Shown here: in pieces, positions 1-8,619 of the stretch
Layout: each line of letters opens with the position of its first letter
Numbering within the stretch: position 1 is the stretch's first letter
Source of the DNA: Arthrobacter pascens
GTDB taxonomy: Bacteria; Actinomycetota; Actinomycetes; Actinomycetales; Micrococcaceae
NCBI RefSeq assembly: GCF_030816475.1
Contig: NZ_JAUSXF010000001.1
Location: forward strand, 372,001-436,000
Length of the DNA: 64,000 nucleotides
Direction: 5' to 3'
Notes under the pieces: generated by a model
The model's input: the letters and a program-made list of their open reading frames with translations, nothing else
Told to the model about the DNA's origin: nothing
Databases searched by the model: none
Made by a program: the position numbers and the translations under genes

Positions 1-791
1 AAAAAGAAGCGGCGTCCGTCGCGTTCGGCGGTCTTGGAGGCGTAGAAGGCGCGCCCATCGACGCTTTCCAGGTCTGGTACCGTCCATGGACCATCCGGGC
101 TCTTGGCCATGCGGTACCGGGTGGTGAAGGATTCGGAGAACTCTGAATAGACCATGTACCACCAGTCGCCCCAGGAGAAGACGTCCGGGCATTCATGGGT
201 GATGTAGCGGCGTGGGTCCCAGAAGGGGTCTGTGTGCTCCCACGTCATCAGGTCGCTGGAGACGCACTGGGCTATGACACCGCGACGGCGTTCGGGTCCG
301 GTGGAGTGCCGGGCTGCAAGGAGCATCCGCCACTGGCCCGCGGCCTCGTCCCGGAAGACGAAGGGATCCCGCCAGTCGCCGGACTCGAAGCCGTCCGGTG
401 CGCCGAAGGTAAGTTCCGGGTGCTTCACCCAGGACTGCATTCCATCGGTGCTCGTGGCATGCATGACTAGCTGAAGGGGCGCCCCGTCCGATCCGAGGTG
501 ACGCGGATTCTGGCCGGTGTAGAACAGATGGTGGATGCCGGTCTCGTCTACGATGACACTGCCCGTGTAGGCGTTGAAATCCGCGTCTGTTTCGCTTCCG
601 TGCTTTAGGGAAACGCCCTGGTCCTCAAATTGCGTGAGGTCTTTAGTGGTGACGAGGTTCCACGAGGTTCCCGGTTTCGGGTCTGCACGGACCTCGTGAA
701 GGTAAAAGAGCCAGAACTCTCCGTCCTTCTCAAAGGGGATAAGATCTCCAACCCATCCATCGGAGGGCTGGAAGAATACTGAGCTTTTCAT
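1..791 (-). CDS. GH32-like glycoside hydrolase (fructan/sucrose type), 3' part missing
   Basis: The frame opens at an ATG at 791 and runs off the left edge, leaving 263 residues of the N-terminal five-bladed propeller. Family marks are the DWRDPFVF strand (Asp142) and the HECPDVF motif (Glu200), the usual transition-state and acid/base positions of GH32. The first motif is unusual: instead of NDPNG it reads GWVGDLIPF, with Asp16 the likely nucleophile, followed by FWLFYLHE. No signal peptide is visible, so the enzyme is probably intracellular and acts on an imported fructoside. Two LacI-type operators lie just upstream. The C-terminal beta-sandwich cannot be seen, and substrate is unknown; a GH43-like enzyme is the alternative. 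Confidence 0.8.
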   Translation of the reverse strand, partial: MKSSVFFQPSDGWVGDLIPFEKDGEFWLFYLHEVRADPKPGTSWNLVTTKDLTQFEDQGVSLKHGSETDADFNAYTGSVIVDETGIHHLFYTGQNPRHLGSDGAPLQLVMHATSTDGMQSWVKHPELTFGAPDGFESGDWRDPFVFRDEAAGQWRMLLAARHSTGPERRRGVIAQCVSSDLMTWEHTDPFWDPRRYITHECPDVFSWGDWWYMVYSEFSESFTTRYRMAKSPDGPWTVPDLESVDGRAFYASKTAERDGRRFF

Positions 792-810
792 CGGCGCTGA
801 TGTCCATTTC

Positions 811-873
811 TGCTAAAGCGTTTTACCACCTGTAATGTATCGCTTCGCTTAAGTTTGATCAAGCGTTTTAGCA
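811..873. promoter_or_regulatory. Pair of LacI-type operators
   Basis: Two near-palindromes centred on GCGTTTTA occur at about 811-828 (GCTAAAGCGTTTTACC) and 857-873 (GATCAAGCGTTTTAGC). Both match the general LacI-family pattern of A/T arms around a central CG. They lie 20 to 80 bases upstream of the minus-strand GH32 start, the place expected for repression of that gene or of the operon it begins. The cognate repressor is not in the window upstream of this point. Confidence 0.55.
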
Positions 874-992
874 AATTTGGTTTGGCCAGGTGCTGCCTCA
901 AGGCCCGGCAGAGCAAACCTTTCAACTGCAACGGAATCAGGGCTAGCCTGTTCCTAGGCATGGTAGGCCGCTACCGGGTGTAGGTTTCTCGA

Positions 993-2213
993 TTGGCATG
1001 GGCCAAGGGGCAAATAGTGGGGGAATCTTTTCCTGTCGGTTCGGGACCGGTTCAGAGACCAATGGTTGGGCCGCGCCAGGACGAAGAGAATCCCGGCTTT
1101 GATAACCACGCCCCCCACGCCATGACGGTGCTAGTGGTGGACGACGACCCTGGGTCCCTGCTCGTTGCACAGGCCGCCGTTGAGAAGTCAGGCCACCGTT
1201 GCATCGTCGCCTCGGACGGGGACATGGCCTGGGAGCTTTACCAGGAACATCACCCTGAAGTAGTGGTCACTGACCTCATGATGCCCGGGCTCAACGGGTA
1301 TGACCTGTGCCGGGCTATCCGCGCCGCCGAAAACGGTTCCTATGCCTACGTGGTCCTGCTGACCTCACACGGGGCGCGGGAAGACGTCCTCGAAGGCATG
1401 AAGGCCGGAGCCGATGACTACGTGACCAAACCGCTGGACCCGTTCATCCTGCATACCCGGCTGCTGGCAGCCCGGCGGGTGACGACACTTCACGGCGCGC
1501 TGGCCGAAGCCCTCACCGAAACCAGGGGCAGCAACGAGAGGCTGGCCGAGTTCACCGGCCGGGTCAGCCACGACCTGCGCAATCCGTTGACGTCCATCCT
1601 TGGCTACGTTGAGCTCGGCTCCATGGAAGCGGAAACGGACCAGGAATCCGCCGCCGAATACCTCGAAATCGTCGGCCACAGTGCCCGCAGGATGCTGTCC
1701 ATGGTGGAGGAACTACTCACGTTCGCCTCCATCGGCGGTTCCCTGGTCAGGTCCCGGCTGTCGCTGGCGGATCTCGTGAAGGACGTCGCCGACGACCTGA
1801 ACCTGGGTCTGAGGGAGGCCGGTGCGGTGGTGGAGTGTGAGGACCTTGACTTCGACGCCGACGGAAGCCAGATGCGGGTGGCGCTACAGAACCTGATCCA
1901 GAATGCAGTGGCTTACCGGCGGGAAGGGATTCCCCCTGTCATCCGGATCCACGGCGACCGGACGCCTGCCGGCGTCGTTATCCGGGTGGCGGACAACGGC
2001 AAGGGAATTGCTGCCGGTGACCGGCGGCGCGTGGTCGAACCGCTCGTCCGGCTGCACCGGCAGGGGGACCCGCCCGGATCAGGGCTGGGCCTGGCCACGT
2101 GTGCCAGGGTGGCGGCCGCCCACGGCGGGCGGCTGGAGATCTCCCCGGGCCAGAACGGCGGGACGGTTGTCAGCCTGCACCTCGCGGGAGCTGATGCTCC
2201 TGTCGCTCCTTGA
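993..2213 (+). CDS. Response regulator-histidine kinase hybrid (REC-HisKA-HATPase)
   Basis: A receiver domain comes first: acidic pair VVDDD near residue 50, phosphoacceptor Asp94 in VVTDLMMPG, and the conserved TKPLDP lysine at 146. A HisKA helix pair follows with His193 in VSHDLRNPLTSI, then a HATPase domain with N box LQNLIQNAV, G1 box ADNGKGIA and G2 box GSGLGLA. No membrane segment is present, so it is a cytosolic kinase whose output is gated by its own receiver. The first methionine at 993 gives 406 residues, but similarity begins at the ATG at 1122 (MTVLVVDDD); neither site has a good ribosome-binding site, so the first 43 residues are doubtful. Its partners are unknown. Confidence 0.85.
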   Translation: MAWAKGQIVGESFPVGSGPVQRPMVGPRQDEENPGFDNHAPHAMTVLVVDDDPGSLLVAQAAVEKSGHRCIVASDGDMAWELYQEHHPEVVVTDLMMPGLNGYDLCRAIRAAENGSYAYVVLLTSHGAREDVLEGMKAGADDYVTKPLDPFILHTRLLAARRVTTLHGALAEALTETRGSNERLAEFTGRVSHDLRNPLTSILGYVELGSMEAETDQESAAEYLEIVGHSARRMLSMVEELLTFASIGGSLVRSRLSLADLVKDVADDLNLGLREAGAVVECEDLDFDADGSQMRVALQNLIQNAVAYRREGIPPVIRIHGDRTPAGVVIRVADNGKGIAAGDRRRVVEPLVRLHRQGDPPGSGLGLATCARVAAAHGGRLEISPGQNGGTVVSLHLAGADAPVAP

Positions 2214-2280
2214 TTCGGCCGCTCAACTGCAGTGATTCAGAGGTTATTGACCGCTCAATCCGGACCGGCCACCATGAAGT

Positions 2281-2529
2281 ATGAAAGACTCTGGAGCTGA
2301 AACGGGCGGTACTCCTTTCGATGACGACGACGACATCGTGATGGAGGTTGACGGCACAGAGACTGTGGAAAGTATCGCCGACGATATCCGTAGCGACATC
2401 CGGCTGGGGCATATCCAGGACGACGTGAGCCATGTGCTTGAGGAACGCCTCCGCAAGGCAAGCATCAGCCTGCGCCCGGAGCAGATAGACGACCTCGCAG
2501 AGGAAATCGAAAGGGATGTGTCGATCTAG
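2281..2529 (+). CDS. Small acidic hypothetical protein
   Basis: An 82-residue protein rich in Asp and Glu, with a five-Asp run near residue 14 and two predicted amphipathic helices (SIADDIRSDIRLG; LRPEQIDDLAEEIERDV). It starts at an ATG 68 bases after the hybrid kinase and may share its transcript. No domain, signal peptide or membrane segment is recognised. It resembles small conserved proteins of unknown role seen in this bacterial group. Coding is supported by a plausible amino-acid composition and by the lack of a better reading frame. Confidence 0.55.
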   Translation: MKDSGAETGGTPFDDDDDIVMEVDGTETVESIADDIRSDIRLGHIQDDVSHVLEERLRKASISLRPEQIDDLAEEIERDVSI

Positions 2530-2563
2530 ACGCCGGCGGTCCCGCCGCGGTCCGCCCGCCTTC

Positions 2564-3046
2564 CTAGCTGACCAGAACCTGGGTTGATTCCACCTTGAGC
2601 ATGGCGTTTGCCCATTTCACCTGCCGCAGTGTTTCCGGATGGCATTTCCGGGTGACGGCCAGCAGATCGGCGTGCTTGATTCCCTGGGCTGCCTGGCCCA
2701 GCATCTCCCAGTCCACAGACACGCCTGTTGCCTTCATGACAATTTCCCTCAGGTCCCGGAGCAGCAGGAGCCCGGGAGCGCTTTGCCGGCCCATGAGCTC
2801 GCTGGTCTTGTCGCGGACTTTCTTGAGGGGGCCGGCGTCGCCTTTCGGCTCAGGATCGAGGTCCTCGCCGTACTTCTTGCCGATTTCGGCTATTTCCCTC
2901 ACATGCTGCTGGGACCATTCCGCCAGATCCCGGCCGAGATGGTAGATTTCGTGATCCGATTTGTGCCGCTCGGAGATTTGCAGGAGTTCCTGGGCAAGGT
3001 CGTTCTCAGAGCGGTGCAACTCCTGCAGTACCAGACCGATTTTCAT
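2564..3046 (-). CDS. Helical protein translationally coupled to the molybdoenzyme
   Basis: A 160-residue, mostly alpha-helical protein. The N-terminal half (LHRSENDLAQELLQISERHKSD onward) has regularly spaced Glu and His residues that recall ferritin-like or hemerythrin-like bundles, but I cannot assign a family. Its ATG at 3046 overlaps the stop of the upstream oxidoreductase gene by four bases, so translation is very likely coupled and the two proteins probably act together. There is no signal peptide or cysteine motif. A chaperone, electron-transfer partner or independent small protein are all possible. Confidence 0.6.
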   Translation of the reverse strand: MKIGLVLQELHRSENDLAQELLQISERHKSDHEIYHLGRDLAEWSQQHVREIAEIGKKYGEDLDPEPKGDAGPLKKVRDKTSELMGRQSAPGLLLLRDLREIVMKATGVSVDWEMLGQAAQGIKHADLLAVTRKCHPETLRQVKWANAMLKVESTQVLVS

Positions 3047-5520
3047 GGCGTCCCTCCGGACGTTGCAGTGGCCGCAGCGGGATGGACGGCTTCGTCCGCG
3101 GTTGAGCTGTTGGTGCCTTTGGTTTCAAAACCGACCGGCCGGACCGGCGCCGATGCTGTATTGGTGGGGGCGGCGGACGGCCCGGTCGCCGCTTGGATCT
3201 TCCTGATGCTGGCCGCAGCGGTTTTGAAGATGGGCTGTTTGGAAGCGGCATCCCAGTCCGTGATGGTCAGTTCATTGGCCGCCCGCCCGGCATTTTGCGG
3301 TTCGTGGCCGCCGTCGGTGTCCCAGTATCCGTAGTGGAAGGGAAGGAACAACACCCCGTTCCGGATTCCGCTGATCCTGACCTTGGCTTCAACAGCGCCT
3401 CGCGGGGTGGACACTTCCGCCAGGTCGCCTTCAATGATTCCGTAAGCTCCGGCGTCGTCCTCGGAGATTTCGACCCACACTTCCGGGGCCGCCGCCTGCA
3501 GCTGCGGCGCGCGTGCTGTCTTGGTCCTGGTGTGGAAGTGGTACAGGGTCCTTCCCGTGATCAGCTGCAGCGGGTAATCCCGGCTGGGCAGCTCGTGCGG
3601 AGGCACGTACTCCGCCGCCTTGATGATGGCTTTGCCGGACGGGTTCAGCGCCTTGTATTCGGCCGCTTCCAGCGGTGCACCGGTGATGAGGTCCCGCCCG
3701 TAGCTTTCGCAGTACTCGGGGTCGCTCCAGAACTTGCCGTCCTGGTAGATCCGTTCGGTACCGTCAGGGTTTTCCTCGTTGCACGGCCACTGGATGCCCG
3801 ATCCGCCGCGAAGCTTCCCGTAGGTGATTCCGGTGTAGTCACAGGGGCGGCCCCTGCTGCATTCCTTCCACGCTTCGAAGGCGGACTCCGGATCATGCCA
3901 CTTCACCAGCGGGTCCCCGTCTTTGTCCCGCAGGTCCATGCGCCGGGCGTAGTCCAGCAAGATGTCCAGGTCCGGCTTGGCATCCCCCGGCGGTTCAACG
4001 GCTTTGTCCGAGATGTGCACCGTCCGGTCGACGTTGGTGAAGGTCCCGGTTTTCTCACCCCAGGTTGCGGCCGGAAGAACCACATCCGCCAACTGCGCGG
4101 TTTCGGACAGGAAGATGTCCTGCACCACCAGGAACAACCGGTCCTGGGACAGGACGGAACGGACCCGTTGAAGCTCGGGAAGGGACACTGCCGGGTTGGT
4201 CCCGCTGACCCAGAGCATGCGGATCGTTCCCTCCTCGGCGTAGCGCATCATCTGCATGACATGCGTCGGCGGTGACTGGTGCGGAATCTCCATCGGATCA
4301 ACGTTCCACACCTTGGCGAGGTCTTTCACATGCGCGTCGTTGGACCAGTTCCGGAACGCCGCGAAGTCACCGTCCGCTCCGGCCTCCCGCGTATTCTGCG
4401 CTGTTGGCTGGCCGTTCATCTGCAGGATGCCGCAGCCGGGTTTGCCGAGCATTCCCCGGATGATGTTGACGTTGTTGACCTGGACCGCTGCCGCCGTGGC
4501 CTGGTTGGACTGGTAGAAGCCCTGCAGCACGGTGGAGAGCAGCCGCTCGGCCTGGCCGATGATCCTGGCCGCCTCCCGGATCAGGGCCTCGGGCACGTCG
4601 CAGATCTGGGCCACAACATCCGGCGGGAAGTCCTGCACGCGTTTTTCCAGCTCGTCGAACCCCACGGTGTGGGCGCGGATGTATTCGTGATCGACCCAGC
4701 CGTTGCCGATGATCTCATGCAGGAGCCCGTTCATCAGGGCGACGTTCGTTCCCGGGCGCGGCGCCAGGTGCACTGTCGCTGCCCGGGCCACGGGTGTCAG
4801 CCGCGGGTCCACACAGATGATCTTCGGCGGATTTGGGCCCGCCAGGCGGTCAAGGATCCTGGTCCACAGCACCGACTGGGTTTCGGCCATGTTGTGCCCG
4901 TAGAGGGCGATCACGTCGGCATGGTCGATGTCAGTGTAGGAGCCGGGCTGACCGTCGCAGGCAAAGGATTCCTTCAGGGCCTCCGCCGCGGTGGCCGTGC
5001 AGAGGCGGGTGTTGCCGTCAACGTGGCTGGTCCCAAGCCCGCCATGCGCGATAAGCCCCAGGGTGTAGTACTCCTCGGCGAACAGTTGCCCGGTGGTGTA
5101 GAAGCCGATGGCGCTGGGCCCCTGTTCCTGGAGGAGGTCCTTCGTCCGCTGCACAATCAGACCCATGGCCGTGTCCCAGTCGGTCTCGGTCAGTTTCCCG
5201 TCCCTGCGGACCAATGGTTTGGTGAGCCGGTCCGGTGACGAATTCGCCTGCCAGCCGAAAAGATCCTTGGGCCCGAGCCGGCCGTGGTTTACGCGGTCTT
5301 CCGCCCGCCCGCGGACCCCGGCGATCCGGCCGTCCTTCACCGCGATATCCAGAGCGTCACCGTTGGAATGCAGGATCGACGCCGACTGTACCCACCGATC
5401 GACGTCCTGGGTTCGCACACCCTCCCGGAGGTAGGAGTCCACGCGGACCGGCCATTCCTCCCCGGGTCCGTAAGGAGTCCGTGTTCCCCACGGTTCAGCT
5501 ATCCGGTCCTTGTCAGCCAC
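3043..5520 (-). CDS. Molybdopterin oxidoreductase lacking N-terminal Fe-S cysteines
   Basis: An 825-residue member of the DMSO-reductase superfamily, close in layout to assimilatory nitrate reductase and formate dehydrogenase. Cys174 in NTRLCTATAAEAL sits where NapA/NarB-type enzymes ligate molybdenum. The C-terminal molydop-binding domain (YPLQLITGRTLYHFHTRTKT, about 660 on) is complete, followed by an Ala/Thr/Pro-rich tail. Residues 44-86, which normally hold the four cysteines of a [4Fe-4S] cluster, read QSASILHSNG to HGRLGPKDL with no cysteine anywhere before Cys174. Translation starts at GTG 5520 behind GGAGGCGA. Substrate is unknown and electron transfer must differ from the usual enzymes. 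Confidence 0.85.
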   Translation of the reverse strand: MADKDRIAEPWGTRTPYGPGEEWPVRVDSYLREGVRTQDVDRWVQSASILHSNGDALDIAVKDGRIAGVRGRAEDRVNHGRLGPKDLFGWQANSSPDRLTKPLVRRDGKLTETDWDTAMGLIVQRTKDLLQEQGPSAIGFYTTGQLFAEEYYTLGLIAHGGLGTSHVDGNTRLCTATAAEALKESFACDGQPGSYTDIDHADVIALYGHNMAETQSVLWTRILDRLAGPNPPKIICVDPRLTPVARAATVHLAPRPGTNVALMNGLLHEIIGNGWVDHEYIRAHTVGFDELEKRVQDFPPDVVAQICDVPEALIREAARIIGQAERLLSTVLQGFYQSNQATAAAVQVNNVNIIRGMLGKPGCGILQMNGQPTAQNTREAGADGDFAAFRNWSNDAHVKDLAKVWNVDPMEIPHQSPPTHVMQMMRYAEEGTIRMLWVSGTNPAVSLPELQRVRSVLSQDRLFLVVQDIFLSETAQLADVVLPAATWGEKTGTFTNVDRTVHISDKAVEPPGDAKPDLDILLDYARRMDLRDKDGDPLVKWHDPESAFEAWKECSRGRPCDYTGITYGKLRGGSGIQWPCNEENPDGTERIYQDGKFWSDPEYCESYGRDLITGAPLEAAEYKALNPSGKAIIKAAEYVPPHELPSRDYPLQLITGRTLYHFHTRTKTARAPQLQAAAPEVWVEISEDDAGAYGIIEGDLAEVSTPRGAVEAKVRISGIRNGVLFLPFHYGYWDTDGGHEPQNAGRAANELTITDWDAASKQPIFKTAAASIRKIQAATGPSAAPTNTASAPVRPVGFETKGTNSSTADEAVHPAAATATSGGTP

Positions 5521-5635
5521 GTGTCGCCTCCGGTCATGGAGATGATGCCCACCGGCAACCCGGGGTTACCCGTGGGTCCTCAGGCCCAAAGTCTACGGAG
5601 GCCGGGCGACGGCGACAAGATGCGCCGGGCGCGGG

Positions 5636-6208
5636 CTAGGGCAGCCGCGACGGACGCAGCAGAACGGGTACTCCCGCATGTTCGGGGTTGAGCGGTACCG
5701 GGCTGATCAGCACCGCCGGTCCGCGATGCAGGAAGCCGTCAGAAAGGGCCTGGCAACGCACGCCTCCGCGGCCGCGCATGGCCTTGTGCGCACCCGGGGC
5801 GAGCATCTGGTCCATCCACGCGCACGGGTTGGCAGGCCGTCCGGCTTTCAACCGAACCCGGTCACCGCGCGATTCCAGCACGAATTCCTGACCGAGCAGC
5901 GGAGCAAGGTGCGCGCCGCGGAGAACCACGTTCCGCCGTGTCAGCAGCGGGTCAAGAGGTGCAGTCTCCAGCTCGCCGGCGATGGCTTCGAGGGCTTCAA
6001 TCGCGAACAGCGTGACCGCCGCATCCATGTGGGCTGCCTTGCCGAAGAATCTGTCGCCGACAATGCCCTTGCCCGCCACCAGTTCGACGTGCTCCGCATC
6101 GGTTGTCGGGACGTCAGCCGCACCCTCGCGCGCCCGGCCGAAGTACGCGTGTGCCGGCGAGACGAGCAGATGCAGGACCTCCACGTCGTACCTGAAAGTT
6201 GCCGTCAT
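5636..6208 (-). CDS. MOSC domain protein
   Basis: A 190-residue protein with the MOSC fold: HVELVAGKGIVGDRFFG near residue 40, NVVLRG near 93, and the key cysteine in RPANPCAWMDQ near residue 128. MOSC domains bind molybdenum cofactor or carry its terminal sulfur. The gene lies 115 bases upstream of the molybdopterin oxidoreductase on the same strand, so a role in delivering or maturing its cofactor is reasonable. The length fits stand-alone bacterial MOSC proteins. The C-terminal tail after the domain is not recognised. Confidence 0.8.
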   Translation of the reverse strand: MTATFRYDVEVLHLLVSPAHAYFGRAREGAADVPTTDAEHVELVAGKGIVGDRFFGKAAHMDAAVTLFAIEALEAIAGELETAPLDPLLTRRNVVLRGAHLAPLLGQEFVLESRGDRVRLKAGRPANPCAWMDQMLAPGAHKAMRGRGGVRCQALSDGFLHRGPAVLISPVPLNPEHAGVPVLLRPSRLP

Positions 6209-6378
6209 TCCATAAAGCTATCGCCATGACCGGCAATGGCAAGCCCACGACGGCGGGATAAGGGCATCCGGGTAATGTCGCCAGCGCATGCGGCGCACCT
6301 GATCCTCTGGCGCACCCGCCTGAACGGGACGAGAATGGCCTCGTGGCCCCCCTTCGGAGTGACGGTGGCGGCGAGACT

Positions 6379-7653
6379 ATGAACGCCGCCGCCCGGAAGA
6401 TTCAGCGCATCTACCTGACCCTGACGCTGGGCAATACCCTCGCTGCCTCCTTCATCTGGGGGATCAACACTCTCTTCCTGCTCGATGCCGGACTGAGCAA
6501 CCTCGAAGCGTTCGCCGCGAACGCCTTCTTCACGGCAGGCATGGTGCTGTTCGAGGTGCCCACCGGAGTGGTCGCCGACAGCTGGGGGCGCCGGGCTTCC
6601 TTCCTCCTCGGCACCGTGACACTGTCCGTCACCACCTATCTTTACTATCTGCTCTGGCAGTTTTCCGCCCCGTTCTGGATGTGGGCAGTGGTCTCGGTGC
6701 TGCTCGGTCTGGGCTTCACCTTTTTCTCGGGCGCTGTTGAGGCCTGGCTGGTCGACGCTTTACAGTTCTCGGGCTATGAAGGCGGGATGGAGAAGGTGTT
6801 CGGGCGGGGCCAGATGGTGTGGGGGATTGCGATGCTCACCGGCTCCGTGGCTGGCGGTGTCATCGCGCAGGCCACCAACCTCGGAGTTCCCTTCCTGCTC
6901 CGCGTGGGCGTGCTGTTGGCCATGTTCGCCGTCGCCTTCTGGCTCCTGCACGACGTCGGCTTCACGCCTGAACGCTCCACCCATCCCCTCAGGGCGACCC
7001 GTGCCCTCCTTTCCGCGTCGATCGAGAACGGCTTGAAGAACCCGCCGGTGCGTTATGTGATGCTGGCCGCTCCGTTCAGCGCCGGCGTCGAGATTTATGT
7101 GTTCTACGCCCTGCAGCCGTACCTGCTCGAGCTCTTCGGCGATCCGCGCGCGTACTCGATTGCGGGGGTGGCGGCGGCGGTCGTGGCGGGCTCGCAGGTG
7201 GTCGGCGGCTGGCTGGCTCCGTGGGTCCGGGGACTGGTGCGCCGACGCACCACTGTGTTGATCCTGGGGGGCGCCGCGAGCGCGCTGACTTTGGTGGTGA
7301 TCGGGCTGACCCACGTCTTCTGGCTGGCCCTGGTGCTGTTGGTGCTCTGGGCGCTCGTCTCCTCGGCCTACCGCCCCGTACGACAGGCCTATCTGAACGA
7401 CATGATCGAGTCGAAGCAGCGCGCAACCGTGCTGAGCTTCGATTCTCTGATGGGTTCCAGCGGCGGCGTGGTGGTGCAGCCGCTGCTGGGACGGTCGGCC
7501 GATGTCTACGGCTACCCTGCCTCGCTGGCGATCAGCGGCGTGATCGATCTGATCGCGTTGCCTTTCCTGCTGGCCAGCCGGCGGCAGCAGCATCAGGCTG
7601 ATCGGGCCAACGCTTCCACCGGCACCAGCAGCGCAGAGTCCCCGCTGCCCTAA
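6379..7653 (+). CDS. Major facilitator superfamily transporter
   Basis: A 424-residue integral membrane protein with about twelve hydrophobic segments. The loop after the second segment carries the MFS signature as GVVADSWGRRASF (general form GxxxDxxGRR). The second half begins near residue 220. I chose the ATG at 6379; a GTG at 6343 would add twelve polar residues. It stands alone between a MOSC gene and an SDR gene. The substrate cannot be read from the sequence, but the set of 'LLDAGLSNLEAF' and tail features resembles drug/metabolite exporters of actinobacteria. Confidence 0.82.
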   Translation: MNAAARKIQRIYLTLTLGNTLAASFIWGINTLFLLDAGLSNLEAFAANAFFTAGMVLFEVPTGVVADSWGRRASFLLGTVTLSVTTYLYYLLWQFSAPFWMWAVVSVLLGLGFTFFSGAVEAWLVDALQFSGYEGGMEKVFGRGQMVWGIAMLTGSVAGGVIAQATNLGVPFLLRVGVLLAMFAVAFWLLHDVGFTPERSTHPLRATRALLSASIENGLKNPPVRYVMLAAPFSAGVEIYVFYALQPYLLELFGDPRAYSIAGVAAAVVAGSQVVGGWLAPWVRGLVRRRTTVLILGGAASALTLVVIGLTHVFWLALVLLVLWALVSSAYRPVRQAYLNDMIESKQRATVLSFDSLMGSSGGVVVQPLLGRSADVYGYPASLAISGVIDLIALPFLLASRRQQHQADRANASTGTSSAESPLP

Positions 7654-7717
7654 ACGTCAGACCCCCGGGATGCGCCGGACCTCGACGGCGGCAGCCAGGT
7701 AAGGTGCCGGGTCAGGA

Positions 7718-7798
7718 TCAGCCGCAGAAGTAGCGGTAAAGGCTCTTGCGTCCGATCCCGGCCTCGCGGGCAATATCTTCCATGGACGTCTGCTCATA
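7718..7798 (-). pseudogene. Relic of a TetR-family helix-turn-helix
   Basis: Read on the minus strand, this stretch encodes YEQTSMEDIAREAGIGRK then SLYRYF, followed by CG and a stop. That is the classic recognition-helix region of a TetR repressor, normally followed by about 150 more residues. The frame ends at once at 7718-7720, and upstream sequence runs into the start of the plus-strand SDR gene without a TetR N-terminus. Both ends of the gene are therefore gone. It probably marks a deletion that removed a regulator once divergent from the SDR gene. Confidence 0.6.
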
Positions 7799-7839
7799 AA
7801 CTGGATGGCACTACCCGCAGCAACGTCTGGGAGGACATC

Positions 7840-8619
7840 ATGGGCAACGGATCTGCGTGGCAGGAAGCCACAACCCCCGGTCGCTTTGCCGGAAAGACTG
7901 TCATCGTCACGGGCGCAGCTTCGGGCATCGGCCAGGCCACTGCGCTGCGTATCGCCAAGGAGGGCGGCAGGGTCATCGCGGCGGACATCAGCAAGGAACG
8001 CCTGGATGACTTCGTGGCCGAGAACGGCAGCCTGGACCTGGTTCCAGTCTCTGGCGACATCTCCACCGAGGAGACTGTCGCTGCGGTAGTCGCTGCCGCT
8101 GGCGGACGGGTAGACGCGCTGGCGAATGTGGCGGGCATTATGGACAACTTTGCCCCCATTCATGAGGTGGATGACGAGCGGTGGGAGCGCGTGTTCCGGA
8201 TCAACGTCACGGCCCTCATGCGCCTCACGCGCGCCGTGGTGCCGCTGATGCTCGAAGCCGGCACCGGATCCGTGGTCAATGTCGCGTCCGAGGCCGGCCT
8301 GCGGGGTTCGGCCGCGGGCGCTGCATATACCGCGTCTAAGCATGCCGTCATCGGCCTGACCAAGAACTCTGCCGTGATTTACGGGCCCAAGGGCCTGCGC
8401 TTCAACGCGGTTGCCCCCGGACCCACCATGACCGGAATTGTTGCGAACTGGGGCTCCCATATGGCGGCTGAACGCCTTGGCCCGCTGATGCAGGCCAACG
8501 TCCCAACGCCCGCCACCGCCCAGCAGCTCGCCGCCTCCATTACCTTCCTGCTCAGCGACGACGGTACCAACATCAACGGCGCCATCCTTGCCTCCGACGG
8601 CGGCTGGTCGGCCCTTTAG
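7840..8619 (+). CDS. Short-chain dehydrogenase/reductase
   Basis: A 259-residue classical SDR. The NAD(P)-binding TGAASGIG lies at residues 24-31, NVAG at 96-99, catalytic Ser150 in NVASEAG, and Tyr163/Lys167 in YTASK. Asp49 at the end of strand two (VIAADI) suggests NAD over NADP. It is probably a cytosolic alcohol or ketone oxidoreductase; the substrate is unknown. The start ATG is at 7840 after a weak GGAGGACATC leader. The stop abuts the end of the convergent FetB-like gene with no spacer. Confidence 0.88.
   Translation: MGNGSAWQEATTPGRFAGKTVIVTGAASGIGQATALRIAKEGGRVIAADISKERLDDFVAENGSLDLVPVSGDISTEETVAAVVAAAGGRVDALANVAGIMDNFAPIHEVDDERWERVFRINVTALMRLTRAVVPLMLEAGTGSVVNVASEAGLRGSAAGAAYTASKHAVIGLTKNSAVIYGPKGLRFNAVAPGPTMTGIVANWGSHMAAERLGPLMQANVPTPATAQQLAASITFLLSDDGTNINGAILASDGGWSAL

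Noticed and set aside
7657..8460. Minus-strand frame opposite the SDR gene
   Set aside because: No recognisable motifs; the SDR has TGxxxGIG and YxxxK. A TetR relic is in another frame of the same strand.
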